Assembly: GCF_958298935.1 (NCBI RefSeq)
Contig: NC_084931.1
Coordinates: 14,597,334-14,661,333 of the forward strand
Length of the DNA: 64,000 nucleotides
Direction: 5' to 3'
Origin: Phragmites australis
Taxonomy: Eukaryota > Streptophyta > Magnoliopsida > Poales > Poaceae
A program made the translations under genes and the position numbers. Positions 11,155 to 23,716 of the stretch are shown here, in pieces. How positions within the stretch are numbered: the first letter of the stretch is position 1; each line of letters starts with the position of its first letter. The notes under the pieces were generated by a model that saw only the letters and a program-made list of their open reading frames with translations, had not been told where the DNA came from and did no database searches.

Positions 11155-12204
11155 GGAGGGCCGAGGGTGCGGGCTCCCGTGGAGGAGGGACGAGGGGAGC
11201 GGCACCAGGGGTGGCTCCTCCAAATCACCAGTATGACTATCAAAATCGTGGAGGCGCGTGGTCGTGAGTGTAGGTGGATGAGGTGGGGGGCACGTGGTAG
11301 GCATGAGGTCGGGGCGGGGTGTAGAATAGTGCTATTTTGTGTATAACTAGTCCTCTTGATGTCTACTTCACAAAATCCCCATTAGAAGCTGTAGTCACAT
11401 GGTTCGGCAACCTTGCATATGATACTTTTTTCAATTTCAAACACGACTAAAACGCACATAGCTCGGTTTTTGTTGCACTAAATAATTATTTCCTTGCAAT
11501 TCCCGTCACAATGGGGTTTTCGCCCAGTATGTTGGGGAGTGGTAGTCTTTTAAGTTTCTTGGATGTTTCACACGGAAAAGAGACTAGCTTTAAGGGGAGA
11601 GGTTTCAGCGTGAGCGAGGTTGGGGTTCGAGTCCCGTTCTCTGGTGAAGTGGTCTTTAGATTTTTTGAATGGCTTTAGAGGGAGAATGAGAGACTTTTAT
11701 AGGGATAGGTTTTGAGAGGGTGAGACGGGTTTTAAGAGAGAAGAAGATGCTTTTATGGAGGGAGGTTATCTTAGGAGGAAGAGCGGAGTTCGGAATGAGA
11801 GCTGATGTAGAATAGCTACTCTGCAAGAAGGTGTAGAAATTATATTACATTACAGAAATTTCATCAAATAAATGTGCACATCACTTTCATATTGCCCATC
11901 TAAACATTTTTTTTATATTGTTTGCGAATGCCACTCTTTTAACTGGGGAGTGTACGTGTAATTTGAAGTTATCTGCAGCTATGTAGAACGGATGGAGGCT
12001 CTTAGACAAGGTTGATGTCCAAAAACAACATTTTTTTCTGTGGCTATAAGAGTATATTGATTAATTGAATTTCATGGCTCCAAGCTATGATCATCGACTA
12101 AAGCCACGAAGCACTTTCAAGTCACGCACTTTAAAATGTCAGGTATGGCAGAAAGAGGCCTTATACAGCAGGTGTACTGATGCTGCCTATTGTAATAAGT
12201 TGGT
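11155..12204. other. Unassigned DNA between LTR and hAT element
   Basis: About 1 kb starting with a G-rich stretch (11155-11330), then mixed low-complexity sequence. No convincing coding region was found. One spot (around 11587-11640) has a tRNA-like B-box (GGTTCGAGTCCC) with a weak A-box 39 bp upstream and may be a remnant of a SINE or tRNA gene. Confidence 0.4.
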
Positions 12205-12212
12205 GTTGAGAC

Positions 12213-13379
12213 CAAGGTTCACGCTACCGACGGCGGTAACTGAAAAACCGCGGCAACCGCGATTACCGGTTAAAAATTCAAAAAAATTCGGAGAAAATTC
12301 ATTTGGCAAATTTTGATTTTTGCGAAAAAATCATGTTTTTGTCCCCTCGGTAACCGCTCGGTTTTGATCGGTTACCGAGCGGTTTAGGTCGGTTACCGAG
12401 CGGTTTTCTCGCATTTTTGATTTGGTCGGTTACCGAGCGGTTTGGATCAGTAACCGCTCGGTTTTCTCGATTTATCGAGCGATTTTATCGAATTTCAGCG
12501 CAGTTCAACAAAAACCTAAAAAATGGTTCAATCTTGTAAAATCAATAACTAATTCATCTAAGTTTAAATCAAGTGAAATAAATTTTGTTGGCTTCCTTGT
12601 AACATGATCTACATGATAAAAGTATTTATACTCGTAAAAAAGTTCAAAATTTTCTGTAAGAAATTTTATTTGTTAAACCAAGTTAAATGCATAGTTTACT
12701 CTTTGCTAATCCAAAAATCATGAAACTAATTTTGTTAGTCTTCTTACATGATCATATATCTTTTAAAAATATATGAACTCATGAATTAGTTATTGTAACA
12801 TGCATAATTGTGTAAATGTGTTGTGACTAGATTAATTCATAACTGACCCATCACACCTCAAAAATTAGTGAAATCACTTTCATTAGCTTATTTATATTAT
12901 GATTTACGTAGAAAAAATAATAGTAGACATGAAAAAGTTAATTACAGTGCTGTTTTTAACATATTCACTTTATGCTTGTGAACTTTGTAAAAATCATAGA
13001 TAATTTAATAAAACTCTAAATAAAGTGAAATCAATTTTAAAGATTCTCTTAAAATACGTTTTATAAAAAAAAATATGTGTTTGCATATTACACTTTTCCT
13101 TAACGTGTGTTAATAATTGAGCCGCACGCTTCAATTTTTTCATTTTTTTCAAACTTTCTCCTTATAGAATATGATGCAAACGATATTATTTTTGAAAAAC
13201 AATTTCACAGAAGGTCTTAGAATTATGTCAGTTTTTTTTAAAAAAACTTTTTGAATTTTTTATATTTTCAAATTTTTTGAATTCAAATTTCGGTTACCGT
13301 TTGGTTTCTGAAACCAGACCGGACCGGGAAGGTCGGTAACCGCAATTTTTGGGCGGTTACCGACGGTTTTTTAACCCTG
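12213..13379. mobile_element. Non-autonomous hAT-type DNA transposon
   Basis: This 1167-bp element has short inverted ends, CAAGGTT at the left and AACCCTG at the right. It is flanked by a perfect 8-bp duplication gttgagac (12205-12212 and 13380-13387). An 8-bp duplication with CA[AG]GG ends fits the hAT superfamily. Both subterminal regions are crowded with copies of GGTTACCG and GAGCGGTT in both orientations, as expected for transposase binding sites. The core is AT-rich and has no transposase frame. It lies about 0.5 kb beyond the stop codon of the MED33-like gene. Confidence 0.85.
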
Positions 13380-13387
13380 GTTGAGAC

Positions 13388-13874
13388 CAGGATCGTATTA
13401 TTCAACATTAAAAAAACAGCAGGTGTACTAAACTACTTCTGTCGGTACCTATCGATGATCTGATTGAGGGACCCCTTAATGTAGAACTCACTAGCCAAAG
13501 AACTTTTCCTCTCAGGGGAAAAAATATTCTTAGCTATTTATTCACATTCTTGGTTCGAAAAAAGGAAATTAGTGTATGTTCCTAGGATTGCAAATTCACG
13601 AGCAAGACAAGATGGTAGAAGATATTTTCTAACACTAACTTCCCATTATTCCATGGATTTTATACACACGCCAGAGTAAGATCTGCCTGTAAATGACATG
13701 TAAATATCACTGGAGCTGTAACAGATATGAACTAACTGCTTGGCGTCCATTCTGTAGTGTAGCCTTAGCTGCTCCACAATATGAACAAGCATTTTTCTGA
13801 TTAGTAAGATTTAATATGTAAAGAACCAAGTTGTCATAGAAAACTATACTAAGTACCAGTTGAACGTCAGCATA
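13388..13874 (-). other. 3' flank and probable 3' UTR of the MED33-like gene
   Basis: This is non-coding sequence downstream of the gene's stop codon, up to the hAT element. No polyadenylation site can be fixed from sequence alone. Confidence 0.5.
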
Positions 13875-16800
13875 TCACAGAAGAGATTCAACCACCGAAG
13901 TCATGGCCTTGGATCCCCCTCGCTCAAGCAAAGAGAGGGCAAGATCACCTTCATGCCATTTCCGAAGCCCAGACGCCAATTTCTGTAGCGTCTCAAGCTT
14001 CACCTCGGGAATCCATGTCGGCACAAAGTCAACCAGCAAGCCCACAAAACAGAGAACATAGGCCCTCCATGTGGCCTCGCCACAGCCCAGCACAACGTTA
14101 CCCTCCATAACCTTCGCCATGAACCCTAAGTGCCTATCTACAACCCGTTGCCTCTTTGATGTGTATATTGAAGTGTAAGCTGGCGACGTTTCTCCCACTC
14201 CCCAGATGCTGGCCCCAGACAAGAGGAGAACATATGCCAATGCAAATCCTTCAAATATGCTGCACACCTGCCCAGCAGTACCAAGCTTCTCTTCTCCAGA
14301 TGAAAGCAGCAAAGTAGGCAGAATATGCTCATACAACAGACGGATCAAATTCACCCCGCCAGCATGACAAAGCATAGTTGCTGCAAGTGATGCTATCTGT
14401 TCTACCGAAGAAGAGGCAGAAGATAGCGGCATGCAGACTGACCTCAAACGAGCAGGTCTGTCAGAACCACAACCATTTGCCAGGGCACGGGCTCTCTCAA
14501 TGACCACCTTCAAAATCTCTTCACAAACAAAAATGTTGTCTGGAAATAACCAGCAAGACCGCATGTAAAGAAATCCTGGTGATACAGAAAGCCGAGGTGC
14601 TCCATTATTAACAGTCTTCCCCAGCAGACCAGTGACTCCTCTGTTTTCTACCAAGTAAGAGCGTCCATCAACCGAAGGTCCAAGGAAAGATGAAAAGCAA
14701 CTCCTGATGAGTTGAGCTACCGCGTTGTTATCGCGGGTGAAGGGGGACTGTGAGCATGCTAGGATGATAAAATCATGCCACCGCCGTACTTTCTGGGACC
14801 ACAATGCACCTATGATTGGCATGCTAGGCAATGAACTAGATGTTGCACAAATTTCCACTCCTTGGCCAATGATACCGTGCAGGTGACTAAATTCCTCTAT
14901 CTTGACTGTTATTGACAAACTGATTAGAGCTGCTATTGGTAATGGAAGCATTGGCATCAGTGAACCTGTAGTGGGATTAAGAGGCCATTTGAGAATATGA
15001 TATGTGATCTTGGCATCCGAAATTTTATTTCATCTCAACTTAGAAAACTAGAGACATTATATAGTGTTAATTTAAGCATGTAATAAACAGAAAGGAACGA
15101 TTTTCCCAGAAAGATATTGACATACGTGGTTGCGGAGAGATGATGAAGTGAACGCCAGCAAATGCAAGAACTTCTTTTATCTCAGATTCAACTGCCTGAA
15201 GAGTTGCAGCTGGACTGGGCCAGTCCGTTCCATTCAACATAACTGGCTTCCATATGCCACGAGTAACTTCTGCTGAAAAGTAGCTGACAATAGCAGCAAG
15301 AGAAGCAGGCAAGAAATCCACAAGATCTCTTAGACCTGCAATTGAGCATGGTTTATGTACCAGTAAATATGCAAGGGCAATTGGTGAGTGAAACTTAAAA
15401 GAGGAAACTTTAAGGTTGATGAAGGAAAAAAAAACTTGTAAGCTGCTGGAAGGGGAGTGATTGTTTACTACGGTCTAATAAACAAACCACTACTTAGAAA
15501 TATGTAATAATCAACGATCATGAAGGTATAAATTATTTATTCTTCTCACGCATATGCATGAAAAACGCTGCCACAAAAATATATATGCTTGAGAAAGATG
15601 CATAAGCTTCTAGTATGAGTATCTGATATCATTTGATACTTAAGTCAGAAAATTTCTTAAAAAACATAAGTTAATAAAGGAATTTTTAGCGTATTATTCA
15701 TGAAATTTAGATTAATTTCAAAGAACTCAATTATGTGGTCTAAATTATCGCAAAACTTCACATTTTGGAACCCACTTCACAAAACTATACAAACTAGCTC
15801 TAATCCAAAAGGTGTCTTAAGAACCCACACATTCATGAAATACACAGTTAGTTTAAACGTCAACTGATCCTGGGCGCACACTGAAGACACTGCTAGTTTG
15901 GTTGTAAAATGAGCTCCACATGTATCTTATGTGTGGGTTCGAGACATTAATTGACCTCTAAACAAACTGTGTTAGCTAAAAGGTGTCATTTTGTTATAAC
16001 ATGGGCAAAAATTGTATAGTTTAGTGAAATGAGTTCCAAAAAGTGCAGTTTTGCGGTAGTCTGGCACCAAGCACCCAAAGAGCCTAGGTGTTGCCTACCT
16101 TGTGTAGGGCAGCAGCCAAATGTGGCATATTTGCATACATACTAGTACTACCCATGAGTTAGTTACTTTACAATGTTCACATAATAGCTAAACAATGAAT
16201 CAATAACTACTTAATTAATCTAGACTCTAATTCACGTGAGCCTAAGGAGAGGAAGAGAAGCGGTGGCCCAGGATTCCGCCTAGGAACAGTGTAGGCCACC
16301 TAGGTGCCCATGAACTGCCTAGGCAGCCGCCTACTGTTCCTCATATTGTACTGCCATTACAACTTATGCACAAATGGCTGCCTAATAGAGCAACACTTTT
16401 TTCATAATCAACAAGCTAGGTGTGCTGGCCACCTAGGCGGTAAGGCGGGCAAGGAAGCAGGCCAAGGCGGTGACTAGGGCACTGGGCGGGCAAGCCAGAC
16501 TAGACAAACCAGATCTTGCGGCCATGACACCGGAGGAGCAGAAACTTTTACCACCATGACATAGTGCACCCTCCACCTCTTGCTCGTCCTCTTCTTTTCA
16601 ACGAAGGCCACAAGCCTCATGCCCACTGTATGCCAGGTGGCGTGGCACCTAGGCACCCTAGGTGCTAGGCAGGCAGCATTTTTCAAAAAAACTAAATTCA
16701 AGATGGAAATTTTGCATGTGCTAGCCTTCAAAGAAGTTTCAAATCTAAGCTGCAAGCTTTAGACAGAACAGGCAGGCATGCTACATTTTTCATTTGTAAG

Positions 16801-19800
16801 GTGTTTGATTTGATCTTTCAGAATGGCAAATAATTGAGACTGTAAAGAGCATAGAACCAAAGTTTAATACTCAAAATTAGAGAAATTGAAAATTTTCCAT
16901 ATCGCTAAGAAGCATTTAGTTTGATCAACAACACCGGTTAAAGGAACAAATGGACACTTAGAATATGATCAGTATAATTGAAGACCAGAAAGAGGTATAT
17001 AACCTGTAATCAAATCACGGGATGAAAGCTTCCCATGAGCGCATGCAGTTAACACAGCCTCAAGCACAAAAGGAACAGCTTCCAGAATTTCCCATGCAGG
17101 TACAGGAGGCCACTCACAGATATCTTCATGTACACCTGCAGGTGAACTACTCATAGTGGAATTTGATGTTGATTGGGGACTGATGGACAAGATACCAACT
17201 TTTGTCATTTTACGGCATATAACATTTAGTATTGTGTTTGCCACATGGAGGACACTTGTCCTATTGCAAGCACTAGAAGGACTGGAGGATATGCAAGCCT
17301 GATCCTGGAAGTACCATGCCCTTAGCTTTGGAAATGAGTCAATATCCGCTGGCTTTTGAAATGATGGATCTAATTGAAATATGTTTGTTCTACTAACATT
17401 ATATAGATTTTTCAAAGGAAAGAGACTATTACGTAACAGCAAGAGAAAATCCAAACGGAGCTCTGAACAAATAGAGACTCCGCGTCTTGATATTGCATTC
17501 TCATTAGGGGATCTATGGAATTTCCACAAACGAAGAAGGGACAGGAAAGCACATGAGAATACTGAGTACACGGAAGCCTCTTCAAAATTGCAACTCCTAT
17601 GGTCAGACGGAGGTAAGGAGCCAAATATCTCACACAGAGGCATTAACATGGCAGCTACTTCTGGAACCTGCAAAACATAATGTCATTGCGAAAATGGTAT
17701 TATAAGCCCCAAACAAGTTATACTGCATACCAGTTGACTAAGAATGTAATCAGTTACAATTCAGTACAGGGAAATTTTCTCAAGCTGTGTAACATATGGC
17801 AATCAATCCAATGTGGCATCTTTATCGCCACTGATGATTAATGCTAGATCTTAAAGCAATACAATTTAGCAAATATGTAAGATGTGGTACAGATGTATAT
17901 GCACAGGGGCGGAGCTACATGTAACCTAGTGAATTCTGCTGATACTTAGTATTGACACTTTGTATATTGTTAATAACCATGTAGTTACAATGAGAGTGAT
18001 CCCAATGGCAATTTTTTTCTGTATCCGCCCCTGTATATGCGTATGTCAAAAGAAATAGAGCTGAACTAGATTAGGGTTCAAGCTAACACTGTTCTTACCA
18101 AGCCATACATTGAGAGAATATGAACAGTGTCAACAGAAAAAATCCCAGATATGAGAGCATGGAGCATAGGCATGTTGTGTATATATCGCCCATCTGATCC
18201 AGAATCCAGAGGGAGGAATGTCGACAGCAACTTAAGCACCATTAGGACAGTATGTTCCTAAGCAGCAAAAAGAATTGGACACAATTTATTTTAATAAACA
18301 ATGAAAGTAATTCATAATACAGTGCTTTTCACACTTAAAATCTGAAGAAGATTGTGAAGACTGAAGAAGACAAGAACATCTGTAACTGACACTCATTCTC
18401 GTAACTGCAATATGGTTCTTCTGAACTGAACAATACCTGAATGTTCCAGCCACGAAGAAGTGTTGCCCCACACAAAATCTTTGAAGCCGACACCTTTTCC
18501 TCCTCTGTGCCACTTACTGCAAAAGAGTACAATTTCTCCAACTCTGCTATACTAAGATAACAAAATAGGGAGAACACAAAGAATCAAGCTAGTGAACAAT
18601 TATAAAACCCAAAAAGAGCACTAAACATTCTCATAAGTCATCACCTCGAAGCAGGTGTAACCATAAGTGCATCCTTAAGTCCCATAAGTGGAGACCCTTC
18701 TCTTAAGGCTGACCAAGGGTATTCCTGGACAGCAGAATCTTCAATTGGTACCACGTAGCCAGGCCAGAAATAAGCAGATGTATCAATTAAGTTCCTTGCA
18801 ATACAGGCTTCCACAATAAGGTGTAGCATATTTCCCACTACAATTTGAAGCATAACTATGAGAGTAATTCAATGTTTGCTAAAAGAATAGCATAAGCAAA
18901 AGATGCTAAATATCGAAATATCTATCAGATATAACCTGCTCTAACAGATGAACGTTCTTTGGAGGAACTGTAAAAGTTCTCATTTGCAGCCTTCAAATCA
19001 GATAGAACAACTGCCGCTTTCCTAGCTGCAGTATTTGCCAAATGCACAGCTGCTGGAGGAGGTGAAAGAAGACCAAAAAATTGCTGCAAAACCTGAAGCG
19101 AAGACACTAACTCTCCTCTTCTAATAGAGACCATTCCCCCTTCCAGTTTGTCAGCCTCTTCCTTAACAATAGTTGCAATGGACAAGGGGACAATAGCTAA
19201 CAACATGCACAATCGTGAATCAAGTTGAGGAAACGGTCCTTCCAGAGTGTCTGGGCCCTAGTAAACATTAATATTAAGTATCCCAATCAGATGCAAATAT
19301 TATCAAAAGTAAATATTCTAGCCCTTTCTCTCTCTTTAGTAAAGAAAAAAAAACTAGTTATCTCACTCGTTGTATAAGCTGCAAAGCTGAAATCCATAGA
19401 GCTTGAAAGGTCTCTTGCCAGGTTGCCCGATTTAACACTTGAAGTGTTTTGGAGAGTTCTGCCAACAAATTATTTCAAGTTTAAAAAGGTTGTACAATAA
19501 TTCTATCAACAATCAAAACGGTAAGAATTATCAGCGATATGAAGCTATAAACCTGTCAGATATTCAATTGATGATATGGCACGAAGATGTCTTCCATCCA
19601 TTGAATTCTCCATAAACATGTCAAAAGGAATCCAGCAAGATCCCTTTCCAGCTCCAAAAATACTGCATGCAGCTGAACTGCTAGGTTGTGTCCTAACAAC
19701 AAGAACTCCGAACAGCCTACTCCTGCCTAATTGATACCCAGTGCTTATAACTTTCTGGATATTCATAATCAAATTCTCTAGAAGGTTGTTAGCAGGTACA

Positions 19801-22800
19801 ACGTTCTTCGATTTAAGAGCACCAATAAGATGAAGTCTCCGAAGTAGATTATTGAAATTTTCAGGTCTACCCTACCACATCCAAAAAGGGAAGGAAATGT
19901 TCAATCAGTTTAAAAAGGAACATACATGGAACATTTTAAGAGTACTAAGGAGAAAAGGAAGTATTTCAAAATAATGTGGAATTCTATAAATGAATGAGTG
20001 CTCATGACATCTATTAAATGGAAGTGAATTGCAAAATCTTACTGTACCTACTTGTTACAAACTATGCATAAATATTTACATTCCAAAAAAAGCATAAAAT
20101 TGTTAGCAGGTTGGAGTGCATATCAAATTTATTCAGTAAGAAGAAAAACAGTTTTTTTTTTAAAAAAATGTATCTGGGAAGCAGGCGTTAAAATTTGGCA
20201 TCACAAGCTAAAATTTGTCAGACTTGAATAAGCCAGAAGATCATGAGAAGCTGAAGCAACTTCCGGATATGCTTTCCCTACCAAAACTCCAAAAGGAGTA
20301 CCATCTTATCATGATAAGATAATCAAAGTTCATTTTTCATCCCCAAGTTTGCTAAGTGACAAATGTAAGAAAACTAAAAATTGTATGGTGAGGGATCGGT
20401 GAAACCTAATATTTAGGGGCCTATGCTGCTGAAAATATACAAGCTTCTAATTTTCAGAAGTTGCAAGGCAATAAACAGTAAAGAAACAAGAATGCTGCTG
20501 CATACGTGTTACGATAGACAAGCCGAAGGAAAAGTTGGGCCCACTTTTTTGCAGTGATCTTCTCAACAACTTCTAATGCCAATAGCATGTTTTCTCTCCT
20601 TAGGTACTCACGGTGCTCATGTTTCCTGTCAAATAAACTTCCCTTGCCATCTGTATCCATGTTTTTGTTTACTCCAATTATATATGTACCATCATGCTCA
20701 TCAGCAGAGATAATTGCCAAGCCAAAATCTTCTAAAATGGAATCAATCAATATTTCGATAAGACTTAATACAAACATAATAACAGTATGTCCAAAATCCA
20801 ATTGTGGAAACCCATATCTATGTGAAAGCTGCATGGCATCATCAATAGATTTAGCTATCCTGCATAGAAATGCAATTAAAAGTTAGCAGCATTTGAGAAG
20901 ATCAGTGTCTTTATCTGAAAACTTTTTTAACTAAATAAAATAATTAAAAACAAAGTACATTACCCTCATCAAAAATATGTACAATAACGTTGTGACAAAT
21001 GTTCAGACAAGTGAAGGTGTCACTAATGACTTTCCACTTAAAATAGGACTACATTAAAGGTCAATTTTGAGCCATTATTTATTTGCTTTAGTGATGGAAG
21101 AGGTCACAAGGGGCATTCAGGGAGATATCCCTTGGTGTATGCTCTTTGCTGATGATTTGATGCTAGTTGACGAGAGTAGGATAAGGGTTAATAGGAAATT
21201 GGAGTTGTGGAGATATACTTTAGAATTGAAAGGTTTTAGTCTTAGTAGGACCAAAACGAGTATATGAAGTACGATTTTGGTGCTACTAGGCATGAGGGAG
21301 AAGATGTTACTCTCGGTGCAGATGTGGTTCCCAAGAAGGATACCTTTCGATATTTAGGATCGATGCTATAGAAGGATAGTGATATCGATGAAGATGTTAG
21401 TCATAGAATCAAAGTCGGATGGATGAAATGGCGTCAAGCTTCTGGCATCCTCCGTGACAAGAGAGTGCCACAAAAGCTGAAAGGTAAGTTCCATAGGACG
21501 GTGATTCGACTTGTGATATTGTATGACGCCGAATGGTTGGCCAATTAAAAAACAATGTGTCCAACAGTTAAGTGTAGTGGAGATGCATACATTGCGATGG
21601 ATTTGTGACCATACAAGAAATGATCAGATCCGAAATAATAATATACGTGATAGGGTAGCGGTAGCGCCAATTGATAAAAAGCTTGTCTAACATCGATTGA
21701 GATGGTTTGAACATATCCAACGGAAGTCTCCAGAGTCACCTGTGCATAGTGGGATACCGAGGCCCGCTAATAATGTGAAGAGAAGTAGGGGTCGACTAAA
21801 CCTAATATGGGAGGAGTCTGTAAAGAGAGACTTGAACAAATAGAATATCTCCAAAGAACTATCCACAGATAGAAGCGCATAAAAGTTAGCAATCCACATG
21901 CCAGAACAATAACTTATGCATCAGTCTCCTTGTACCGTTATTATTTTAATTTTTTTACTATTACTAGTACCTTTATCATCATTATTGTTTTTTTATCATC
22001 TTTTTAGTTGAATTTGTGGGTTTCATCTCTAGCCTACCCCAACTTGCTTGCGATAAAGACTGTTGTTGTTGTTGTAGAATAATTAAAAACTGCATTTGTT
22101 CCCCTGGAGTGGTTGTGAAACTAGAACAGCACTTCATCACACATAAATCGGCTGGCACATCCAATGTGAAGTACATTGAGGATGAATTGAACAAGTCAAT
22201 ACAAATCAAGCTATATCCAAAGTTAACGAAATCTATTTGCAACAGTTTCTCCAGAACCTGAAAAAGATGGGCAGGATGACAGGATCAAGGCTCCTAATAA
22301 AAGCTTTGTTTGTGCGCACTGAGGCGTGATCTTTACTACAAGTTTATAGGAACTATGTGGTCCAATTACCAAAATCAAAAGGACAAAACAGTCCATATGC
22401 AACACCTTTCCCAAACATTCATATAGGCTAGGTGAAGCTCACAATGTGGACAAGTGCACTCAATGCCGAGAAAAGAATGAACTACACTAGTCCAATGAGG
22501 CACAAGAGTGATAATGTGGTATATTGTGCTCTTGGCAATCTTCCTTGCAGACAGACGCATAGTTCAATCAGACACTTAACCCTGGGGGAACACTTGGTCA
22601 TTTTTTTGTTCTTGTGCTGCAATATGCTGCTTTGTGGAATCCAATTAGTTAGAAGAATCTTTATTATTTCTATTAAGACTCACTACTATATTCAAAACTA
22701 GAAAAAGAAGAGTTCTTTTGAAAAGCCACCTCAACGACAAAAGGAGCAGTAATCACACTTTGGAAGTCTTCCAACAATAGCACCTAGTACGCAAAATGAA

Positions 22801-23716
22801 ATGGAGTGCCCTTTTCCTTTCAAGACCAAGACCAAGAATTTCATGATCACTTTCAGCCTACCTAGTTTCCACCTCCCCGCACATCATCAACATCAGCAAG
22901 TAGAGCATGGGTTCTAAAGGGAAATTTGATTATATGTCCTAAAATTGATCAACCTTTGATAATATGTCCAAAATTGATCATTTTTTTATCATATGTCCCA
23001 CAGAGAATAGTTTGTAACAAAGTTGATCAATTTTTCCTTTCAACCGAATCCCGCAAGCACTTTGACCAGTTCCGAAGTTAGTAAGCTGTAACACGCGTGC
23101 ACTTTTTTTTTGTGAAGTATGCAACCGTATTATAGTCTTCGCTCAAAACAAAACTGTTGCATAGTCGGATGGATGGAGGAGCAAGCGATGCTTACATGGC
23201 CTTGGTCTCCGCGCTCTCCGAGCAAACCGACGTGGCCATGTACCGGCCGAGCAGCTCGAGGTACAGCCTGTACGCCTCCGGTTGCTCCCGCCTGTTCGGC
23301 ACCACCCTGCAGCGTAATAATCCGCAAATCAGCACAGCGCATGGCACTCAGTATCTCAACGCAAACCAGAATAATCGAATTGATCAACGGAACGCAAGAG
23401 CGGAAGCGACGCTCGAATCGCTCAGGGACCTTGGGGTGAGGAGGGCGAGGGTATGAAACGGGAACACGAGGCGGGACGCCATGGCCTGGTCTAGCAGCTT
23501 CCACATCGCGGCCGTGTTGTGCGCGAAGCACAGGTTCGCCACCAGCGCCGGCGCGAGCGCGAGGCCGCCCGAGGCGGAGGCGGAGGCGGGTGTGGAGGCC
23601 TCGCGGGCGCAGCGCGCGGCCTTGGCGGCCTGGAGGAGTGGCGGGTCGCCGCGCGCCGCGGAGGCCTTCACCGCCGCCATCACCCGACGGTCCAGCTCGC
23701 CGGCGGCAACAGCCAT
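13875..23716 (-). CDS. MED33A: Mediator complex tail subunit 33A-like (REF4/RFR1 family)
   Basis: This is a plant-specific subunit of the Mediator coactivator, which links transcription factors to RNA polymerase II in the nucleus. The Arabidopsis REF4/RFR1 members repress phenylpropanoid genes. Coding exons, 5' to 3', are 23430-23716, 23196-23306, 20506-20859, 19553-19866, 19367-19458, 18936-19257, 18645-18837, 18437-18551, 18099-18257, 17004-17667, 15126-15335 and 13875-14965. All introns are GT-AG, every phase closes, and the product is 1303 aa, close to the family length. Family hallmarks include [56 protein letters not shown] and [21 protein letters not shown]. The ATG at 23716 gives [11 protein letters not shown] and lies in a GC-rich first exon. 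Introns hold a LINE fragment, a hAT MITE and a CCTAGG repeat, yet no exon is broken, so it is probably functional. Assignment to 33A rather than 33B is not certain. Confidence 0.93.
16240..16765. repeat. CCTAGG-rich decayed repeat in intron 10
   Basis: Many copies of GCCTAGG or CCTAGGCG appear in both orientations, for example at 16278, 16316, 16425 and 16650. The GC-rich content contrasts with the AT-rich intron. It looks like a decayed DNA transposon, but clear ends and a target duplication were not found. Confidence 0.4.
17904..18033. mobile_element. hAT-type MITE in intron 9 of the MED33-like gene
   Basis: This 130-bp element has perfect 10-bp inverted ends, CAGGGGCGGA and TCCGCCCCTG. 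The 8-bp flanks are tatatgca (17896-17903) and tatatgcg (18034-18041), 7 of 8 matching. The size, ends and 8-bp duplication fit a hAT-derived MITE. Confidence 0.82.
20952..22077 (+). mobile_element. 5'-truncated LINE (L1-type) in intron 2, antisense to the gene
   Basis: The fragment is flanked by the 13-bp direct repeat aataattaaaaac (20939-20951 and 22078-22090), a normal LINE target duplication. It codes a degraded reverse transcriptase C-terminus, with DFPLKIGLH, then [19 protein letters not shown] and the catalytic FADD in [14 protein letters not shown]. After further stops come RYLGSML-, [10 protein letters not shown] and [13 protein letters not shown] stretches of the common grass LINE. 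The end is tctagcctaccccaacttgcttg followed by a (GTT)n tail at about 22061-22075. Several stops and frame changes make it inactive. It lies opposite to MED33A transcription and is spliced out with the intron. Confidence 0.9.
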
